Shown here: in pieces, positions 53,799-62,423 of the stretch | Position numbering within the stretch: the first letter of the stretch is position 1 | Layout: each line of letters starts with the position of its first letter | Assembly: GCA_913019965.1 (NCBI GenBank) | Contig: CAJVZR010000004.1 | Span: 33,516 to 97,515 of the forward strand | Direction of reading: 5' to 3' | Source: an uncultured Oleispira sp. | GTDB lineage: Bacteria > Pseudomonadota > Gammaproteobacteria > Pseudomonadales > Oceanobacteraceae | DNA: 64,000 nt | Program-made: the position numbers and the translations under genes | The notes under the pieces: generated by a model | What the model was told of the DNA's origin: nothing | Database searches by the model: none | What the model saw: only the letters and a program-made list of their open reading frames with translations

Positions 53799-55249
53799 GA
53801 ATCTGACATTTGAATCAGGCGTTGTTTTAAGCGCGCCTGTTGTTGAAAATTCCCTTGTTTTTCTGCGCTATCAATGGCGAACTGTAATTGCCTTAGAGCC
53901 TTGTTTTTATATCCGTTTAAGAAAAAATACTCGCTTTTCGCGCGATAGGCTAAAAGTAAATCTTTAGCTTTGCTTGCAGTGTCGGCGACTTGATTCCAAA
54001 TAACAGGGTCGGTTCCCCGTCTTTCAGACCAGCGTTTAATATCCTTTAAGGCAGAAGCAGCTTGTCCGTGATTACTCATTAATTTAGCCATGCTAATGGC
54101 GATAGGGTAGCTATCGGGGCGCAACTTATAGGCATGTTTTATATGCTCTAGGCCTTTATCTATTTGATTGAGCTGCTCATAAGTCTCGGCAATAGCAATG
54201 GCAACGGCAGGTTGATCTTTATTGGCTTTGGATATGTTGTTGAGTAGCTTTAAGGCCTCTTTATGGCGTCGAGCTTGGGTATGTATCCAGGCTAGGCTAT
54301 AGCGATAGCTGTCTTTTTCAAGTTCATCGCTAGTTCCGTGTAATGATTTTTCGAAAAATGTTAATTGATCAGCATTGGGTAGGGTATAGCGAATCTGCGC
54401 TCTTTGTTGCAATATCATAAAATTAAAACTGCGAGTCCGTTTTTTAATTGCAAACGCTTGTGCTCGGTTAGCGGCATCCGAAACGCGGGTATCGGTAATG
54501 GGGTGGGTCAATAAGAATTCTGGTGGGCGTTCATTGTATCGATTGGCGGCCAACATTTGCTGAAACATCGAAGGCATAGCGTGAGGATCTAATCCAGAAT
54601 TCACTAAGGTCTTCATGCCTGTTCGGTCGGCTTCTCGCTCCCAGTCGCGACTATAAGCGAGTTGGCTTTGAGCAGCAGCAGCTTGGCTACCAATGAGTCC
54701 TGCAAAACCAGCATCAGGGTTATTGGTTGCAATTAATAGGATGCTCGCAAGTAGTGAGGCAATAGCAATAGGGGCTTGGCGTTCAGAATTCTCAATTTGG
54801 CGAGCAAAGTGACGTTGGCTTAAATGAGCAAGCTCGTGGGCTAATATAGATGATATTTCGTCCTCATCACTTGCGTGTAGAAATATCCCCAAATTAATGC
54901 CGATAATGCCCCCAGGAACAGCAAAGGCATTTAAATCTCCTTGGTCGATAACCACAAATTCAAAGCGGTGATCACGCACTTCGCTATGGGGGGCTAAGCG
55001 AAATATTAACTCTTCAATAAAAGATATGGTGAGTGGGTCATTAATGGTATTGGCTTGGGCTCTAAGTTGGCGTAACCAAATGCGGCCTAGTTGATGTTCT
55101 TGGCTTTGAGAGACAAAACCGGAACTAGAGTCGCCTAATTCGGGTAAATCATTATGGGCGGCGAAACTGACGTGTGCGCTGAATGCCGCATAAAGGAAAG
55201 CAGCGAAAATGATTGGCAGTGAAAAGATGCGAGGCGGGTGAATGGCCAT
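53777..55249 (-). CDS. Periplasmic M48 metalloprotease with TPR repeats (BepA-like)
   Basis: A 490-aa zinc protease and chaperone of the BepA/YfgC type that handles outer-membrane protein assembly. Signal peptide residues 8-30 end in HVSFA. The HExxH motif is HELAH at 138-142, with the third ligand in READRTGM. TPR units fill the C-terminal half (about 300-470), for example AIAETYEQLNQIDKGLEHIKHAYKLRPD. I start at ATG 55249, which gives the signal peptide; the frame is open to 55363, where it would overlap the divergent tusA-like gene. The M48/TusA/PerM order is conserved in Pseudomonas. Confidence 0.9.
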   Translation of the reverse strand: MAIHPPRIFSLPIIFAAFLYAAFSAHVSFAAHNDLPELGDSSSGFVSQSQEHQLGRIWLRQLRAQANTINDPLTISFIEELIFRLAPHSEVRDHRFEFVVIDQGDLNAFAVPGGIIGINLGIFLHASDEDEISSILAHELAHLSQRHFARQIENSERQAPIAIASLLASILLIATNNPDAGFAGLIGSQAAAAQSQLAYSRDWEREADRTGMKTLVNSGLDPHAMPSMFQQMLAANRYNERPPEFLLTHPITDTRVSDAANRAQAFAIKKRTRSFNFMILQQRAQIRYTLPNADQLTFFEKSLHGTSDELEKDSYRYSLAWIHTQARRHKEALKLLNNISKANKDQPAVAIAIAETYEQLNQIDKGLEHIKHAYKLRPDSYPIAISMAKLMSNHGQAASALKDIKRWSERRGTDPVIWNQVADTASKAKDLLLAYRAKSEYFFLNGYKNKALRQLQFAIDSAEKQGNFQQQARLKQRLIQMSDSKESLSL

Positions 55250-55349
55250 CGTGGCTGAAATTCCTTTAATTGAGTCTTCAATAGTATAGACCGTGAAAAT
55301 CATAAATGATTCTGTGGTCAATGCACTGCTATAATGTTGCCTTACATTT

Positions 55350-55622
55350 GTGATTGGTGCCATTGTGTCTGCAGAAAATAGACAAATATTTACTCAACAG
55401 CTTGATTTGAAAGGTTTGGCTTGCCCCTTGCCATTATTAAAAATGAAATTGGCTTTAAAGCAAATTGAACCTGGGCAGTTAATTTATGTCGAAACAACCG
55501 ACTCGGGTTCTTGGACTGATTTTCATAAGTTTGCAGAAATTACTAATAATGAGCTCGTCACGGCTGAAAAAGTAGCCGATTGCTATCAATTTGTTATCAA
55601 GAAAGGATCTCTACCATGCTGA
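55350..55622 (+). CDS. TusA-family sulfurtransferase
   Basis: A small (90 aa, or 85 aa from GTG 55365) sulfur-carrier protein of the TusA/SirA family. The CPxP motif with the persulfide cysteine is in LKGLACPLPLLKMK. GSWTDFHKFAEIT is the usual second half. Pseudomonas aeruginosa PA1006, in the same position between an M48 gene and perM, affects molybdenum cofactor use, so a sulfur-transfer role is plausible. Start choice is uncertain, because both GTG codons have weak ribosome-binding sites. Its 3' end overlaps perM by 7 bases. Confidence 0.85.
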   Translation: MIGAIVSAENRQIFTQQLDLKGLACPLPLLKMKLALKQIEPGQLIYVETTDSGSWTDFHKFAEITNNELVTAEKVADCYQFVIKKGSLPC

Positions 55623-56701
55623 AGGTTTTCAAAGGATGGATGGAGCGCTATTTTTCCGATGAAGAAGCGCTTATATTTTTAATCTTATTGGTCTCCAGTT
55701 TTGCCATTATTATTGGCTTTAGTAAGGTATTGGCCCCTGTCTTTATTTCCGTCATCTTGGCGTATTTGTTACAGGGCGGTATGCATTATTGTAAGGCGAA
55801 AGGCTTAGGTAATCTTACTTCAACGCTGATTATGTTCACTTTGTTTGTCGGTGGATTCTTATCTATCCTGCTTGTTGTTATACCTGCGACGATCTCCCAA
55901 GCGGGACAGCTATTTTATGAATTACCCAATATGCTGGGGGAAGGACAGGATCTATTGATGCTCTTACCTGAGCGTTATCCAGATTTAATTACTGTTGTGC
56001 AAGTTCAGGGTTGGATGAATCAAGCGGCAGAAGAGCTAGCCTCTTTAGGTCAGTGGATCTTATCTTTCTCTCTGCACAGTATTCCTGGTGCAATTACGAT
56101 ATTAATTTATTTGGTATTGGTCCCTATTCTGGTTTTCTTCTTTTTAAAAGACGGCCATCAAATCACCCACTTTTTCCTTTCATTTTTACCAAAAGATAGA
56201 AAATTGATGAATACCATTTGGGCTGAGATGGAAGTTCAGATCGCTAATTATATCCGCGGCAAAGTTGTCGAAATCCTGATTGTTGGTGGTGTCACGTATA
56301 TAGGGTTTATTATCTTTGACCTTCAATATGCGGAACTTCTGGCTATTTTGGTAGGATTGTCGGTATTGATTCCTTATATCGGGGCGGCGGTGGTGACTGT
56401 ACCCGTTGCTATTATTGCTTATTTCCAGTTTGGTTATACTGAGACACTTTTCTATTGTCTGTTAGTTTATGGAATTATTCAGGCATTGGACGGAAATGTC
56501 TTAGTGCCATTGCTGTTTTCTGAGGTTGTAAACTTGCACCCTGTGGCCATTATCGTAGCGGTATTAGGGTTTGGTGGGATTTGGGGCTTCTGGGGTGTGT
56601 TTTTTGCAATTCCATTAGCAACGCTATTTAAAGCTGTTCTAACGGCTTGGCCACAGGCGGTTAAGAAAGTTGAGCCTGTACAATGCAGCGATGAGATATG
56701 A
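55616..56701 (+). CDS. perM: AI-2E/PerM-family transporter
   Basis: A 361-aa polytopic membrane protein of the AI-2 exporter superfamily. It has about seven helices; the phrases FSKVLAPVFISVILAYLLQGGMHY near the N-terminus, LVPILVFFFLKDGHQI in the middle and VGLSVLIPYIGAAVVTVPVAII near the C-terminal half are typical. The substrate is unknown, since PerM itself is a putative permease. ATG 55616 with AAAGGA upstream is the start, overlapping the tusA-like gene by seven bases. In Pseudomonas bcp and gcvR follow, but here dapA comes next. Confidence 0.9.
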   Translation: MLKVFKGWMERYFSDEEALIFLILLVSSFAIIIGFSKVLAPVFISVILAYLLQGGMHYCKAKGLGNLTSTLIMFTLFVGGFLSILLVVIPATISQAGQLFYELPNMLGEGQDLLMLLPERYPDLITVVQVQGWMNQAAEELASLGQWILSFSLHSIPGAITILIYLVLVPILVFFFLKDGHQITHFFLSFLPKDRKLMNTIWAEMEVQIANYIRGKVVEILIVGGVTYIGFIIFDLQYAELLAILVGLSVLIPYIGAAVVTVPVAIIAYFQFGYTETLFYCLLVYGIIQALDGNVLVPLLFSEVVNLHPVAIIVAVLGFGGIWGFWGVFFAIPLATLFKAVLTAWPQAVKKVEPVQCSDEI

Positions 56702-56787
56702 TTCCTGCTTGTAAGCAGGGGCGCTGATGAGTAATATGCGCGTCTAGTTTGAATTAACAGAAAATGAATATTTTGGAGTCTTAGCGG

Positions 56788-57666
56788 ATGATTACGGGCA
56801 GCATTGTTGCATTGGCAACACCTATGCACGATAACGGTGACATTGATTGGGAAAACTTAGACCGTTTGGTTGAGTTCCATATTAAAGAAGGCACTGATTC
56901 TATCGTAGCGGTAGGCACTACGGGTGAATCTGCGACGCTAAATACCAAAGAGCATTGCTCGGTTATGGATCGTATTATCAAAACTGTTGCAGGGCGTGTA
57001 CCTGTGATAGCGGGCACAGGGGCGAACTCAACCTCTGAAGCGATCGAACTAACCCAAGAAGCTAAGAATCTTGGGGCTGATGCCTGCTTGCTAGTAACTC
57101 CTTATTATAATAAACCAACCCAAGAAGGCTTATTTCTGCATCATGAAGCGATTGCTAAAGCCGTGGATCTAGGCCAGGTGCTTTATAACGTGCCGGGTCG
57201 TACCGCGGTTGATATGTTGCCAGAAACCATTGCTCGTATCGCTGAAATCGATCAAGTTATTGGTGTGAAAGAAGCGACTGGTGATCTTGTTCGCGCTCAA
57301 CAAGTATTGGATTTGGTCGGCGATAAAATTGCGGTTTATTCCGGTGATGACGCGACGGCCTATAAGATGATGTTAATGGGTGGTCATGGAAATATCTCAG
57401 TAACCGCTAATGTATTGCCTAAGAAGATGGCAGAATTATGCCGTTTATCCTTAGCAGGTAAGGCTGAAGAAGCGGAAGCTTTGAATGCTGAGTTAATGGC
57501 GATGCATAATGTGATGTTTGTCGAATCCAACCCCATTCCTGTGAAATGGGCATTGCACCAAATGGGTCGTATGACCGCGGGCATTCGTTTGCCTTTGACG
57601 CCTTTGAGTGAGCAGTATCGTAGCGATATGAATAACGTTTTAACCTCATTTGGTTTGGTGAAATAA
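56788..57666 (+). CDS. dapA: 4-hydroxy-tetrahydrodipicolinate synthase DapA
   Basis: DapA condenses pyruvate with aspartate semialdehyde in lysine and diaminopimelate synthesis. The 292-aa protein has T44, T45 (GTTGESATL), Y107 (TPYYNKP), Y133, R138 (YNVPGRTA) and the Schiff-base lysine K161 (GVKEATGD), all at E. coli numbering. GGAG precedes the ATG by about 10 bases. bamC starts immediately after its stop, as in Pseudomonas and E. coli. A small GC hairpin (56704-56719) lies upstream. Confidence 0.98.
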   Translation: MITGSIVALATPMHDNGDIDWENLDRLVEFHIKEGTDSIVAVGTTGESATLNTKEHCSVMDRIIKTVAGRVPVIAGTGANSTSEAIELTQEAKNLGADACLLVTPYYNKPTQEGLFLHHEAIAKAVDLGQVLYNVPGRTAVDMLPETIARIAEIDQVIGVKEATGDLVRAQQVLDLVGDKIAVYSGDDATAYKMMLMGGHGNISVTANVLPKKMAELCRLSLAGKAEEAEALNAELMAMHNVMFVESNPIPVKWALHQMGRMTAGIRLPLTPLSEQYRSDMNNVLTSFGLVK

Positions 57667-57669
57667 TTG

Positions 57670-58347
57670 ATGATACGCGCTGTATTTTTGCTGTTAGCGA
57701 TAAATCTTACCGGCTGTAGTGCCATTTTTGGCGATACGTTTCATGATCGAGCACAAGGTTATCTCGCGTCTGAAACCAATGAAAGAATGCAGCCATTAGT
57801 GGGCCAGTCTGAGTTACCGATTCAGGACGCCTATATAGTGCCTGCTGTATCTAAAACCAGAGCGTCTGCGATTAAGTTGGATGAGGATGGTGACTTTGTT
57901 GTCCCGAGCCCTGCTGAATTAATCATTGTTGAAGACGAGCGTGATACTCAGTCATTAGCAGAATTACAAAATGAAGCGCTTAATCCTCGTTTAGAGCGTG
58001 ATGGCGCTGGCACTCAGGTATTGCGTTTGGATGGCCGTTTTGGCATTGCTTGGAATGCGGTCAGTGAAGCCTTGGCTGAAAGCGAATACACTTTAACGGA
58101 TTTGAATCGCTCGACTGGTACTTATTACATTACGATTTATGATGCGACGGCTAAGCAGCCTGAGAAAAGTTTTTGGCAATGGCTAACTAATTCGGAAGAG
58201 TTAGGGGTTGAGGTCGACTATTTATTAAAAATGAATCGTTCACGCTTAGGTGTTTATCTTTCGTTGCAAAAAGATTTAGAAACCTTGTCGGAAGATGCAT
58301 TAGCGGTCAGTTTCTTTGCTGACCTGCAGAAAATTTTAGCGCAGTGA
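57670..58347 (+). CDS. bamC: Outer-membrane assembly lipoprotein BamC, short form
   Basis: BamC is a lipoprotein subunit of the BAM complex. The protein is 225 aa from ATG 57670, with lipobox LTGC. It has a stretch that resembles the flexible N-terminus (about 25-100) and one helix-grip domain (about 110-225, TQVLRLDGRFGIAWNAVSEAL). E. coli BamC is 344 aa with two such domains, so the C-terminal domain appears missing. The dapA-bamC order supports the call. The start ATG is 3 bases after a TTG that directly follows the dapA stop. Confidence 0.8.
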   Translation: MIRAVFLLLAINLTGCSAIFGDTFHDRAQGYLASETNERMQPLVGQSELPIQDAYIVPAVSKTRASAIKLDEDGDFVVPSPAELIIVEDERDTQSLAELQNEALNPRLERDGAGTQVLRLDGRFGIAWNAVSEALAESEYTLTDLNRSTGTYYITIYDATAKQPEKSFWQWLTNSEELGVEVDYLLKMNRSRLGVYLSLQKDLETLSEDALAVSFFADLQKILAQ

Positions 58348-59105
58348 GGTTCGCCTCATTAGGCAGTGGCAGTAAAGGAAATGCCACTGTTATCGATAGT
58401 GGTAATAGCCGAATATTGATCGACTGTGGCTTTAATCGAAAACATACCCGCTTACGTCTACAAGAGTTATCTCTCGAATTACATGATCTTGATGCTGTAT
58501 TAGTCAGTCACGAACACAGTGACCATGCTAAGGGTGTTGTATTGGTCTGCGAATCCATCGATAAGCCTTTCTATGCGACCTATGGCACTGCTCGTTCAGC
58601 TGGTTGGCTAGAGCATCCTTTGTGGCGTTGTATTGATAGTCACGATAAATTTAGCATTAATGATCTATCCATTCAGACAGTTGTAGTTCCTCACGACTCT
58701 CAAGAACCGGTTCAATTTGTCGTTTCTAACGAAAAATGGCAGGTCGGAGTATTGTCAGATTTAGGGTCATTAACGCAATACGTTATTGATGCGTACCAAA
58801 ACTGCCATGGGCTATTGATTGAAGCTAATCATGATTTACAGCTATTACAGCAAGGACCTTATCCCCCTGCTTTGAAAAGAAGGGTCGCGGGTGATTTTGG
58901 CCACCTTAATAACCAGCAAGCAGCTGATTTATTATCGCGCTTAGTTTGGCCGGGCATGCAGCATGTATTAGCCAGTCATATTAGTGATAAAAATAACCAG
59001 TTAGACTTGGTTAAAAAAGAATTCTCTCAAGTCTTAAACTGTGATCCGCAAGAGATTGATGCGGCTATTCAGGGCGAAAGTACAGGTTGGCGTGAATTAA
59101 AATAA
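58344..59105 (+). CDS. MBL-fold metallohydrolase (YycJ/WalJ-like)
   Basis: A 253-aa cytoplasmic metallo-beta-lactamase-fold hydrolase. The start MRFASLGSGSKGNATVI and the HSD motif VSHEHSDHAKG (H56, H58, D60, H61) define the zinc site. HVLASHISDKNNQLDLV gives the later His-containing motif. Members of this subgroup are suggested to be exonucleases related to RNase J/YycJ, but the substrate is unproven. The GTG start overlaps the bamC stop (GTGA). In Pseudomonas the same gene follows bamC and precedes purC, which is absent here. Confidence 0.88.
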   Translation: MRFASLGSGSKGNATVIDSGNSRILIDCGFNRKHTRLRLQELSLELHDLDAVLVSHEHSDHAKGVVLVCESIDKPFYATYGTARSAGWLEHPLWRCIDSHDKFSINDLSIQTVVVPHDSQEPVQFVVSNEKWQVGVLSDLGSLTQYVIDAYQNCHGLLIEANHDLQLLQQGPYPPALKRRVAGDFGHLNNQQAADLLSRLVWPGMQHVLASHISDKNNQLDLVKKEFSQVLNCDPQEIDAAIQGESTGWRELK

Positions 59106-59313
59106 CAATTTTTTCATCACTCTGAATTATTGTTTAGTGATCAAAAGCCCTCAAATCCGTTTAATTTTGTAAAAAGTTCCCCAAAAATGTGTTTTTTTTC
59201 TAACTATTTACTGACTTCGGTTGAGTTTTGCCCACGAAAGAGGGCAAACTAAGCCCAAGGTCACAATTGTCATCTATCGTGATAATTGAAGAATAATTAT
59301 TTAAGGAATCAAA

Positions 59314-60021
59314 ATGAAAAAATTATTAGCCATTGCCATTACTGCAGCCACACCTATGATGGCGCAAGCTGATTTATTATTTACCATTGATGCAGGCGCA
59401 AGCGTCTGGAATGCTGAAGCTTCTGGTGATGTCGATGATACAAATAATAATTCAATTGATCTGGATGATGATTTAGGAATTAAGTCAGAGCAAAGTAATG
59501 TTTTATTTGCATCTTTTGAGCACCCTGTACCAGTTCTACCAAATATAAAGATAATGAAAACGGATTTGGATCTGTCTGGAAATGCCAATTCTCAAGTTGA
59601 TTTGTCGCATACCGATTTTACTTTGTATTGGGGGGTTCCACTTCCAATACCATTCTTTGATATTAACTTTGGTTTAACCGCGCGTCAGTTTGATGGTGAG
59701 ATTCTTTTGCCGACAAATACTGAGTCTGAAGATCTAAGTTTTACTATGCCTATGGGCTATTTAAATGTTGATTTTGATTCTCACTTCGGTGTTTATGCGC
59801 GTGCAGAATTAAATGCGCTTTCTTTTGATGGTAACGGCGTAACGGATACCTCTTTGGCAGTTGGTTATACACTACCTTTGCCAATTCCTTTTGTAGATAT
59901 CAATATTGAAGCAGGTCATCGTGCTATTAATCTAATGACAGATAAAGATACTGTGGATATCGAAACAGATGTTGAAGTATCGGGTATGTTCGCTGGTTTG
60001 AATGTTTCTATCGGTTTATAA
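59314..60021 (+). CDS. TIGR04219-family outer-membrane beta-barrel protein
   Basis: A 235-aa protein with a signal peptide ending AQA (about residue 20) and a strand-rich barrel. It has the internally repeated phrases YWGVPLPIPFFDINFG and GYTLPLPIPFVDINIE, which may be barrel-strand and turn repeats. It belongs to TIGR04219, an uncharacterised outer-membrane family common in marine gammaproteobacteria. AAGGA precedes the ATG. A 207-base gap with AT-rich text lies upstream, and a perfect terminator (60077-60110) follows. Confidence 0.82.
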   Translation: MKKLLAIAITAATPMMAQADLLFTIDAGASVWNAEASGDVDDTNNNSIDLDDDLGIKSEQSNVLFASFEHPVPVLPNIKIMKTDLDLSGNANSQVDLSHTDFTLYWGVPLPIPFFDINFGLTARQFDGEILLPTNTESEDLSFTMPMGYLNVDFDSHFGVYARAELNALSFDGNGVTDTSLAVGYTLPLPIPFVDINIEAGHRAINLMTDKDTVDIETDVEVSGMFAGLNVSIGL

Positions 60022-60071
60022 GTGCTTGATGATTAGGATTGGCTAATCATCAAAAGTAATCTTTAAAACCA

Positions 60072-60111
60072 AAAAAAACCGCTAAGATGTGAATCTTAGC
60101 GGTTTTTTTTT
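60072..60111. terminator. Bidirectional terminator after the TIGR04219 gene
   Basis: AACCGCTAAGAT (60077-60088) and ATCTTAGCGGTT (60093-60104) are perfect arms around GTGA, with A-run and T-run flanks. It also serves the convergent lipoprotein gene. Confidence 0.95.
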
Positions 60112-60137
60112 GTGCCGTGATAAATTAATAGTTCAAT

Positions 60138-60995
60138 TTATTCAGCTTCGCGGACGAACTTAGCCAATAACTTACCGCTGTCACGATTACCTACATAAAT
60201 ACTCATGACTTCAGCGCGGACTGCGTGAGTCGGGTGGCCCTGATAATCAATATTGCTGTAGCAGCGGTCTTCTAGGGTACAAAAGCGTAAGCCTAGCTGG
60301 ACTTCCAGGGCGCGAGTATCACTTTGAGCGTGGGTTTTTTCGGGGGCGGCACTCCATTTAATATCTTCGAATACGCCAGGAATCCATTTCCAATCGCGAT
60401 TGTAGGATTTTAATGCGGGGTAATTCTTAAAGTTCAAAACTGTGGCAACCCAGCGGTGGCCATTTTTCATTAATACATCCTGACCTAAGCGATTTTTCTC
60501 TAGATCCTGTTGCAAGGTAAACTCAACCACAGATTTTGCAGAATGGCCTGGGGCATAATCTGCGGCTTCATCAGGGAATAAGCTGCTATAAGGGCCGCTA
60601 TTCGGTAAGCTGCGAATGCCGACGATATTGAAAGGGTGGAAGCCTTTTTTATATTGATAACGTGCCGCTTGCAGTGGGTAGCTAACAAAGTAGGTGTTTT
60701 GCTGCTCTAGCTCTTCGTCCGTTAAGCCGGCAAAGCGCTTATCTTGTGAGCTAAATAAAGCCTGTACATTGGATTCGGTTAAATAATCTTTGTTTTTCCA
60801 GTGAAGGTCTGCGCCTTGCAAGCGGCTGCTAATGCGCTGTTTACGGGCTTTAGCTTCTTTTTGAGCGTGTTCTGCCGCAATTCGAGCTTGTTCTTGAGCT
60901 AATAGTTCTAAGCGTGCGAGTTCTTCTTTAGAAGGGCCGCAAGCAGCTAATAGCAGAGCTACGGTTGTGATGGCGACTTTAGTCATTGATTTCAT
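60138..60995 (-). CDS. Lipoprotein of unknown function
   Basis: A 285-aa lipoprotein with lipobox LLAAC (C19) and a short Ala-, Glu- and Lys-rich coiled-coil segment (residues 22-55). The remaining part has no recognised domain. Notable phrases include GVFEDIKWSAAP and RFCTLEDRCYSNIDYQG, the latter with two closely spaced cysteines. It is expected in the outer or inner membrane facing the periplasm. No neighbours suggest a role; it is convergent with the TIGR04219 gene. I do not recognise the family. Confidence 0.6.
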   Translation of the reverse strand: MKSMTKVAITTVALLLAACGPSKEELARLELLAQEQARIAAEHAQKEAKARKQRISSRLQGADLHWKNKDYLTESNVQALFSSQDKRFAGLTDEELEQQNTYFVSYPLQAARYQYKKGFHPFNIVGIRSLPNSGPYSSLFPDEAADYAPGHSAKSVVEFTLQQDLEKNRLGQDVLMKNGHRWVATVLNFKNYPALKSYNRDWKWIPGVFEDIKWSAAPEKTHAQSDTRALEVQLGLRFCTLEDRCYSNIDYQGHPTHAVRAEVMSIYVGNRDSGKLLAKFVREAE

Positions 60996-61193
60996 AAGAC
61001 TTCCAATACTTTTTGTTATTCGCTTTGGGGTTTGCGTTGTGGTTAATGCTGGAGGCTATTATTACTGAAAGTCAGGGGATTTTCGATGATTTGATTAAAT
61101 ATTCCTCGTGGTAAGTCGATATATAATTTAACGGCTTGCTAGACAATCATTTGGGTCTGTGCGAATCTTTAAAAAAATTAAGAGTTTAAATTT

Positions 61194-61406
61194 GTGAAGT
61201 ACCTCTTATCCATTGCTTTGTTAATCGGTAGTTTTACCCTTTCTGCTTGTAATAGCAGTCTTTCGAGTATCGAAGGTGCTGAATTACGTAAGCGCGCATA
61301 TAATTGTGTTATTGAAAGTGATTTAACCGCAGCTGAGATCCAGGTGTGTCAAAATATTCAGCGTGAATGCAAGCGGCGTCAAGCAGAGGGTGTGTTTGAT
61401 TGCTGA
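61194..61406 (+). CDS. Small cysteine-containing lipoprotein, unassigned
   Basis: A 70-aa lipoprotein starting at GTG 61194. The lipobox is LSAC (C19). The mature part has four cysteines (YNCVIESDLTAAEIQVC, ECKRR and the terminal C), which could form two disulfides. No family is recognised. No strong ribosome-binding site is seen before the GTG. A probable terminator follows (61426-61456). Its spacing from the divergent lipoprotein gene is about 200 bases. Confidence 0.55.
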   Translation: MKYLLSIALLIGSFTLSACNSSLSSIEGAELRKRAYNCVIESDLTAAEIQVCQNIQRECKRRQAEGVFDC

Positions 61407-61425
61407 TATTCATGGGGATGATGTT

Positions 61426-61456
61426 TGGCTATTAATTAGCCAGCTGTTGTCTTTTT
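61426..61456 (+). terminator. Probable terminator after the small lipoprotein gene
   Basis: TGGCTA (61426-61431) and TAGCCA (61437-61442) form a stem around TTAAT, and a T-rich stretch ending CTTTTT follows to 61455. Confidence 0.5.
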
Positions 61457-61630
61457 GATTGCTGGAATTATCTTCTATTTATATTTTCTATTCTTTACGT
61501 CTTGAATTTTAAAAATTGAGTACCATATCACCTTCAGACATTAGTTCTGTATTGGGATTTGTTAATCAAATGGTGTAGTGTTATGCCGTTTAATAATAAC
61601 TATCAAAAGAAAAACCACTGGGGAATTACG

Positions 61631-62329
61631 ATGAAATTATTCAAGCAGGTACCTGTATTAGCTATGGGTGCTCTATTATTGGTTGGCTGTGGCCAGGAGA
61701 AAGAAGTGAAATTAGAAAATCATATTGATCAAGCAAGCTACGGTGTTGGTTTAAATATCGGTGAAAGCTTGGCTCGCGATGCTGTTGAGCTTAATGTTGA
61801 TGCGATTGCTGCAGGTATCTCTGATGCTTTATCAGGTGCTGAAAAGCGTCTTGATCAAGAAACGCTACAAGCCGCTTTTGAAAAGATTCGTGCAGAACAA
61901 GAGCGTAAGCAAGCGGCATTAAATGATGCGGCTGCTCAATTGGGTGCTGACTTCCTTGCTGAAAACGGTAAGAAAGAAGGTGTTACAACATTAGAGTCTG
62001 GTCTACAGTATGAGGTGATCTCTGCCGCTGCTGAAACTGGTGCTAAGCCTGCTGCTACAGATACAGTATCTGTTCATTATCATGGTACGCTTACTGACGG
62101 TTCTGTTTTCGACAGCTCTGTTGAACGTGGTACTCCAGCTGAATTCCCAGTTAATCGCGTTATCGCTGGTTGGACTGAAGCACTTCAGTTGATGACTGTT
62201 GGCGATAAGTGGAAATTGACTATCCCAGCTGAATTGGCTTATGGCGCTCAAAGCCCAAGCCCTAAAATTCCAGCTAACTCTGCTTTAGTATTTGAAGTAG
62301 AATTGTTGGATGTTAAACAAGAAGGCTAA
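61631..62329 (+). CDS. FKBP-type peptidyl-prolyl isomerase lipoprotein
   Basis: A 232-aa FKBP-type proline isomerase related to FklB/FkpA/Mip. The ATG at 61631 gives a lipoprotein signal with lipobox LLVGC, so it should be anchored in a membrane and face the periplasm; the frame is open to 61559 but upstream residues lack a signal. An N-terminal dimerisation helix (about 30-105, SYGVGLNIGESLARD, then a QA-rich coil) precedes the FKBP domain with VSVHYHGTLTDGSVFDSSVERG and IPAELAYGAQSPSPKIPANSALVFEVELL. It acts on outer-membrane and periplasmic proteins. It is followed by two overlapping hairpins before apeB. Confidence 0.92.
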   Translation: MKLFKQVPVLAMGALLLVGCGQEKEVKLENHIDQASYGVGLNIGESLARDAVELNVDAIAAGISDALSGAEKRLDQETLQAAFEKIRAEQERKQAALNDAAAQLGADFLAENGKKEGVTTLESGLQYEVISAAAETGAKPAATDTVSVHYHGTLTDGSVFDSSVERGTPAEFPVNRVIAGWTEALQLMTVGDKWKLTIPAELAYGAQSPSPKIPANSALVFEVELLDVKQEG

Positions 62330-62340
62330 GCCTGCTGTTT

Positions 62341-62421
62341 ATCTAATAAGTTAGGCCCGTCTAACTTATTAGATTCCTAAGCGAGTGATGTCTTCTAGAC
62401 AATGCTTTCGCTTAGGAATCT
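62341..62421 (+). promoter_or_regulatory. Two overlapping 14-base hairpins upstream of apeB
   Basis: Hairpin A is ATCTAATAAGTTAG (62341-62354) with CTAACTTATTAGAT (62361-62374). Hairpin B is AGATTCCTAAGCGA (62371-62384) with TCGCTTAGGAATCT (62408-62421). Both are perfect 14-base stems and share four bases, so they compete. The right arm of B contains the apeB ribosome-binding site (AGGA) and ends two bases before the ATG. Confidence 0.7.
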
Positions 62422-62423
62422 TC

